64,000 nucleotides of DNA from Streptomyces sp. NRRL F-5122 (GTDB lineage Bacteria > Actinomycetota > Actinomycetes > Streptomycetales > Streptomycetaceae), in contig NZ_LMWH01000217.1 in the NCBI RefSeq assembly GCF_001507435.1, positions 46,061-110,060 of the forward strand, written 5' to 3'. The position numbers and the translations under genes were made by a program. The notes beneath the pieces were generated by a model, which was given only the letters and a program-made list of their open reading frames with translations, was not told where the DNA came from and ran no database searches. Positions 62,554 to 64,000 of this stretch are shown one piece after another. Positions within the stretch are counted from its first letter, which is position 1, and the number at the start of each line of letters is the position of its first letter.

Positions 62554-62631
62554 ATGTCCAAGCGTGCCCGCAAGAAGAGGGCCCGTCGCAGGAAGAAGGC
62601 GAACCACGGCACCAAGGCCGGCCAGGCGTAA
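62554..62631 (+). CDS. bL37-like small ribosomal peptide
   Basis: 25 residues, SKRARKKRARRRKKANHG then TKAGQA, with AAAGGGAG upstream of the ATG. The [KR]-rich start and KANHG block match actinobacterial bL37 (about 24 residues, usually ending ANHGKRPNA). Here the ending differs (HGTKAGQA), so this is probably a divergent paralogue. It should bind rRNA. It follows the SDR gene by 30 bases. Confidence 0.7.
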   Translation: MSKRARKKRARRRKKANHGTKAGQA

Positions 62632-62696
62632 CGCCGGCCGGAGGGCGGGGCGGGCGTCCCCCGACGGACGCTCCCCCGTCCCCGTTGTTCTCACTC

Positions 62697-62753
62697 ACCG
62701 TCGAAGCGTCTTCACCGTCAAGGCTCCGCGACCGTCGAAGCGTCTTCACCGTC
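62697..62753 (+). repeat. 23-bp tandem direct repeat before the GNAT gene
   Basis: The same 23-mer (ACCGTCGAAGCGTCTTCACC plus GTC) lies at 62697-62719 and 62731-62753, a 34-bp period. The second copy ends 19 bases before the ATG at 62772. Confidence 0.85.
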
Positions 62754-62771
62754 CGACGTGGAGGCGTCAAA

Positions 62772-63593
62772 ATGATCGAACTCGCACCCGACCGGCTTCC
62801 GGCACTCATCCGCTGGCTGCCCACCGGCGCCCCGGGCCCCGCCGTCGTCGGCGAACACGTACTGGGCACCGGCATCGGCCACTGGTGGGCGGACAGAGCG
62901 GACCACCCACGCGCGGTGGCCGTGTCCTGCGCGGGATACGCCGTCCTGCGCGGAACGCCGGACGCGCTCACCCCGGAGGCCCTGGCACCCCTGGCGCACC
63001 ACTACATCGACGCCCCCGCCCGGTTCCTGCCCGCTCTGCACTCGGCCTTCCACCGGCTCACGCCCTGGGAGCGCATGGTGTGGACCCTGCAGGACAAGCC
63101 TCACCCCACGCCGACCCCGCGGGGCCTGACCGTCCGTCGTCTCGAGCCGCGCGACGCCCCGGCCCTGGCGGCGCTCGACCCGGACGCGTCGTGGATCCAC
63201 GACGCCTGGGGCGGCCCGGCGGGACTCGCCTCCTCCGGTCACGGCTGGGCGGCGGTGGACCGCGCCGGTGATCTGCTGGCGGTCGCAAGCACACACTTCC
63301 GCGGCACCCGCTACGAGGACGTGTCCGTCTTCACCCGCTCCGACCACCGCCGCCTCCGCCTCGGCCTGGCCTGTGTCACCGCCCTGTGCGCGGACATCAC
63401 CGCGCGCGGCCACCAGCCGAGCTGGAACTGCTCGACGCTGAACCGCGCCAGCAGACTGCTGGCCTGGACCGCCGGCTTCCGACTGGTACGCGAATACGTG
63501 CATCACGCGGCCGGAAGCCCCATCTGGAACGGGCTCCCCACGCCCGGCGGGCGACCCTCCGGGGAGACCGCAGCCGCACGGGGCTCTCGCTGA
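62772..63593 (+). CDS. GNAT family N-acetyltransferase (FR47-like)
   Basis: 273 residues, ATG at 62772 with GGAGG upstream. N-terminal half (IELAPDRLPALIRWLPTG...) is a variable domain; the C-terminal half carries a GNAT core: HGWAAVDRAGDLLAVASTHF, then VSVFTRSDHRRLRLGLACVTA and CSTLNRASRLLAWTAGFRLV. The acetyl-CoA loop RRLRLG is a compact version of R/QxxGxG/A. Substrate unknown. Confidence 0.85.
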   Translation: MIELAPDRLPALIRWLPTGAPGPAVVGEHVLGTGIGHWWADRADHPRAVAVSCAGYAVLRGTPDALTPEALAPLAHHYIDAPARFLPALHSAFHRLTPWERMVWTLQDKPHPTPTPRGLTVRRLEPRDAPALAALDPDASWIHDAWGGPAGLASSGHGWAAVDRAGDLLAVASTHFRGTRYEDVSVFTRSDHRRLRLGLACVTALCADITARGHQPSWNCSTLNRASRLLAWTAGFRLVREYVHHAAGSPIWNGLPTPGGRPSGETAAARGSR

Positions 63594-63595
63594 CC

Positions 63596-63626
63596 GGGGC
63601 CCGCTTCCTCACCGGAGGCGGGCCCC
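63596..63626 (+). terminator. Hairpin after the GNAT gene
   Basis: GGGGCCCGC (63596-63604) and GCGGGCCCC (63618-63626) with a 13-base loop, 3 bases after the stop. Confidence 0.7.
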
Positions 63627-63715
63627 TGCTTCGCGGTGTGACGCTGTGTGTTCGCCTCGGGTCGGGCGGCCGGGCTCACCGGCTCTGCTCCTGTGTGCGT
63701 CGGCTTCCTGGCCTT

Positions 63716-63786
63716 TTGATGGGCCATTGATGCCGGTTTGATGTGACATTGATGCCGACACGATCGTTCTTAACGGAAGCTTGACG
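63716..63786 (+). promoter_or_regulatory. Six-unit TTGATG/TTGACG repeat box before the APC permease
   Basis: TTGATG at 63716, 63727, 63738 and 63749 (four in a row at 11 bp), then TTAACG (63770) and TTGACG (63781). The last four follow the 11/21/11 spacing exactly. Longest version of the motif in the window. Confidence 0.72.
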
Positions 63787-63896
63787 CCTACGGCCCCGCC
63801 ATCCGTGGGCCCGCGCGTCACTCTCTGCATACGCTGGTGCGGCCGTCCGTGTGATGGCCGATTCCCGCACCGAGCCGTACACAGGAGAGCGCGCCG

Positions 63897-64000
63897 ATGG
63901 CCACCACCGAACACCCACCACCCGCGAGCCGGCTGCGGGCGTGGATGCTGGAGGGGCTGTCCGACATGGGCAAGGGCTCCGCACAGCAGCAGCCCACCGA
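63897..64000 (+). CDS. APC-family permease, N-terminal end (3' truncated)
   Basis: ATG at 63897 with AGGAGAG upstream; open to the window edge. The 34 visible residues (ATTEHPPPASRLRAWMLEGL, then SDMGKGSAQQQPT) resemble the cytosolic start of Streptomyces APC-type amino-acid or potassium permeases (SRLRAWMLEGLSDMGKG). Only the N-terminus is visible, so the family call is tentative; the repeat box upstream fits the potassium set. Confidence 0.5.
   Translation, partial: MATTEHPPPASRLRAWMLEGLSDMGKGSAQQQPT

Overview
The window is high-GC DNA with strong G/C bias at third codon positions and many GTG starts with GGAGG-type ribosome sites. Gene content (egtABCD, many TetR/MarR/GNAT genes, actinobacterial kdp and KimA-type genes, a small bL37-like peptide) points to a Streptomyces or close relative. 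All calls come from reading the sequence; no database search was run.

Layout. (1) 1-3.6 kb: the end of a PqqD/M50-like membrane protease, a LysR regulator divergent from an EamA exporter, and an NAD(P)H-binding oxidoreductase overlapping the exporter. (2) 3.98-6.88 kb: the two halves of one IS5-family transposase, bracketed by terminal-repeat-like ends. Between them lie a Tat-exported purple acid phosphatase gene, a very strong hairpin and a fragment of a helicase-associated-domain gene. (3) 7-18 kb: small regulator/effector pairs: MarR with a flavin monooxygenase, TetR with a quinone oxidoreductase, and TetR with a DHA2 drug exporter that has two operator palindromes. (4) 17.9-30.7 kb: a PARG-like macrodomain protein, the overlapping ergothioneine operon egtABCD, an orphan solute-binding lipoprotein, dodecin, a membrane mannosyltransferase, a DUF574 methyltransferase, a CBS protein, a PPOX protein and a MarR/thioesterase pair.

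(5) 30.9-64 kb is a potassium/osmotic-homeostasis island. It holds two complete kdp transporter operons: one in non-canonical order kdpF-B-C-A with an enlarged KdpC, one canonical kdpF-A-B-C followed by kdpE-kdpD. It also holds two KimA-type APC potassium permeases, a third orphan kdpB, a second kdpD without a partner regulator, a CPA1 antiporter, two universal stress proteins, a lysA paralogue, and the start of another APC permease. Small membrane peptides (two KdpF, one unnamed 27-residue peptide) are encoded here too.

The most striking signal is a repeated promoter architecture: hexamers close to TTGACG, 11 bp apart in pairs, with pairs exactly 32 bp apart. It occurs at kdp operon 2, KimA-2 (both orientations), kdpD-2/antiporter, orphan kdpB, usp-1 and the APC permease at the right edge. 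It is absent upstream of kdp operon 1 and KimA-1. It looks like the tandem direct-repeat site of an OmpR/PhoB-type regulator, and KdpE is the only such regulator in the window, so I propose a KdpE-centred regulon tying the island together.
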